From positions 620,001-684,000 of the forward strand of contig JAJTTP010000001.1 of the NCBI GenBank assembly GCA_023313575.1: DNA of 64,000 nucleotides, written 5' to 3'. A program made the translations under genes and the position numbers. Shown here piece after piece: positions 61,868 to 64,000 of this stretch (the stretch's first letter is position 1; each line of letters opens with the position of its first letter). Source of the DNA: Eutypella sp. D-1. Lineage: Eukaryota > Ascomycota > Sordariomycetes > Xylariales > Diatrypaceae. The notes under the pieces were generated by a model, which was not told where the DNA came from, did no database searches, and saw nothing but the letters and a program-made list of their open reading frames with translations.

Positions 61868-64000
61868 CGTTATAAACTTTTATTTAATAATATTATTAAC
61901 TTTAAGCAATATCCGACATTATGTTTTTTTCGGACCAAAATTTTTAATAAATTATTAACTTTTTACTTAAACGGATCGAATAAATCGAGTAAATAACGAT
62001 TATAACCGCAGCTTAAAAAATTACCCCCGTTAAATTTAAACTTAAAAAACCTGGACCTTATAATAGCATTACCCCCGTATAACCTTTTTTTATTATAACC
62101 GCAACTTACCTATATTAATAACGTTATATAATAACCATAAAAGTTAATAAAATTTTTAACATTATTTTATGCTTTCCCGAAAAGATAACTTAATAGTTTA
62201 AACCCACTTTAAATACTTTCGTAAAAATGGAAAAAAGAAAAAAAGAATTACGGAAACCAAACGCTTTTTCGAAAAATATAAAAACTTCGTAAAAAAGGTA
62301 AAAGTTAATTATAAAAACCTGGACAAAGCTTAAGCCGTTACGTAATAGCTTTTAAATTTTAAATAAAAAAAAGCAACTTATATATACGCCGCGTAATTTA
62401 AGCAATTTACCGTTAAAATAAATTAAATCGATAATAAATCTTTTATCGATACATTTTATCGAAAACTTAAAAATTTAATTAAGAATAAAATCATTATATA
62501 AAACAGGATAAATATTTTTAATAAATTAGGTACTTTAATAATTAAAATCGATAATAAATAATTTAAATAACGATAAGAATAAAAAACCATTATGTATTTA
62601 AAAAATTTAAAAGATATTAAAATAATAAAAATTAAGATTAAAAACCTACCGATACATTTTACGGGACGGCATTAAAACTTATATTACTCGATATGATACG
62701 AAAAAATAAACGATAAATTAAATATTATAATTATAATAAAATAAAACATTTTAAAAAAGAATATAAAGGACTTAAACGAAATAGAAATTAAAAACTTATA
62801 CACGAAAAAAAGCAACCTTTTGCCGGTAAAAAAACGCTCGGAATAATCCGCTGCATATACTCGGATAATAATATTTATTAATAAAAACTGTAAAAAAGTT
62901 AAGTAATTGGTTTAAGCCGTAATAAAACGATAACGTTAATAATAATAAGATAAATACCTTAATAACGATAAAAAAAAAGCTTTCGTAAAAACTTATTTCG
63001 TAAAAAGAAAAGAAAATAAAACGATTAATTAACTGGTTTAAAAAACGATAAAACTATAAATTATAAAAAATATACAGCATTTACGTTAAACGATTTTAAT
63101 AACGCCTTAAAAAATAACGATTTAAAATTTACTTATAATAACTTCGTAACTAAAATAAGTTTATTAATTAAAAAATTTAAACTCGGACGCCGCACTTTTT
63201 AAAATACCCCGTTAATTGTTAAAAATATAAATGTTATTAATATAAGGAATAAAAAATCGGTATTATTAACCGAATTAAATAAATAATTAAAAAAAGATTT
63301 AATTTCTTATAATAAAAAGGAAACGAAACCGATTAACGATAATATAAAAAAATCATACGTTACGTTAACTGCGTACTGTATAAGTAAAAATAGCTAAAAA
63401 AAATATCCTGCCCCGGAGGATATTAAATATATTATTATAACGAATATATATATTAAACGCTAAAAACTATAAGGATCCGGAATAAGATCGAATAATAAAA
63501 ACACGAAATCCGGTATTAAAAAAATAAATTATTAAACGCCGATTTATATATTTATAAAGATTTATTAAAAAAAATAACTTTTAATAAAATTAGTTTTTAA
63601 TATTTTTATAAAGAATTAATAGCAAAAAAATAATTATACATATAAAGAAAATCCAGTACAAAAAAATTTACGATAACCCGTATAACGCCGGACGAATCTA
63701 CGGTAAGGATTTAAAATAATAAAGCCGTTTATATTAAGGTTATAAAACGGTATTATACGGTTTAAAAATGCGATATAATATTTATAAACCATTTTAAAAG
63801 CCTAAAAATAATACGGATATATTATAATATAAATAAAGGTTAAAAATAATTAATATACCGTTATAATAAATAACGGAACCGAAAATAATTATATAACCTT
63901 AAAATTATGTAATAAGTTATAACTATTATAAAAAGAAAATAACATTTTTATAACATATTAAAAGCCGAAAGTTATGCTTTTTAATACGATAAAAAAAAGT
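61868..64000 (+). pseudogene. Gypsy-3 gag and protease (partial, continues past the window)
   Basis: Collinear with Gypsy-1 11778-13900. A zinc-knuckle remnant lies at about 62723-62764 with all Cys changed to Tyr and the His kept (...KIKHFKK...). The retropepsin site lies at 63860-63895 (reads VIINNGTENNYI). It is RIPed, with many stops. RT and later domains are outside the window. Confidence 0.85.

Noticed and set aside
61790..61996. Plus-strand 68-aa ORF as a gene
   Set aside because: It spans the end of the Gypsy-3 LTR and the leader/gag start; part of the retroelement.

Overview
The window looks like nuclear DNA of a filamentous ascomycete (Pezizomycotina). It falls into two compartments. 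Positions 1 to about 10,120 have ordinary base composition and carry short-intron genes of fungal type, including a HET-domain protein and an Est1-type DNA/RNA-binding-domain protein. From about 10,125 to the end the DNA is extremely AT-rich. CpA and TpG are scarce there, while CpG survives in almost every line. That is the footprint of repeat-induced point mutation (RIP, CpA to TpA), not of CpG deamination. At the protein level Trp codons have become stops and Cys and His codons have become Tyr. No intact gene is visible in this compartment.

Gene-bearing part: an unassigned 1.5 kb; an AT-rich patch holding a solo LTR (1680-2108, TSD taaat); a broken HET-domain fragment (2266-2487); a nearly complete HET-domain gene (3220-5442) with either a 69-nt intron or one in-frame stop; a 574-bp LINE-derived insertion whose two ends are both LINE 3' ends (5517-6090); a poorly resolved minus-strand membrane protein (6271 to about 6990); a short Est1-like gene with a clear 53-nt intron (7421-8634); and an ORF broken by a LINE 3' end (9721-10176).

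Repeat-bearing part: two nested transposon stacks can be resolved from target-site duplications (TSDs). Stack 1: a Ty3/Gypsy chromovirus (Gypsy-1, 11349-34635, TSD attta) was hit by an unidentified TIR-bearing element X (14693-24893). X was in turn hit by a full-length minus-strand LINE (LINE-1). A plus-strand LINE (LINE-2, 26625-33067) entered the Gypsy integrase region. Stack 2: LINE-4 (35432-58929) was hit by 5'-truncated LINE-3 (36097-39851, TSD of 14 bp) and by LINE-5 (43375-56657, TSD of 14 bp). LINE-5 was itself hit by a complete chromovirus, Gypsy-2 (44984-51829, TSD gaaac). All four full-length LINEs come to about 6.4 kb once the inserts are removed. They encode a zinc-knuckle ORF1 and an endonuclease-RT-RNase H ORF2 (Tad1/I-like) and end in an ATC/ATT trinucleotide tail. 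Right of stack 2 lie LINE fragments, an unusual repeat cluster (60350-61330) and the 5' part of a third chromovirus (Gypsy-3, from 61441) that runs off the window.

I see no convincing new functional system. The items most worth a second look are an unmutated 250-bp island of LINE endonuclease sequence inside a heavily RIPed copy, element X with its associated loss of the RT catalytic region, LINE insertions with inverted structures, two LTR subfamilies sharing only their 3' halves, and the truncated Est1-like and HET genes at the compartment edge.
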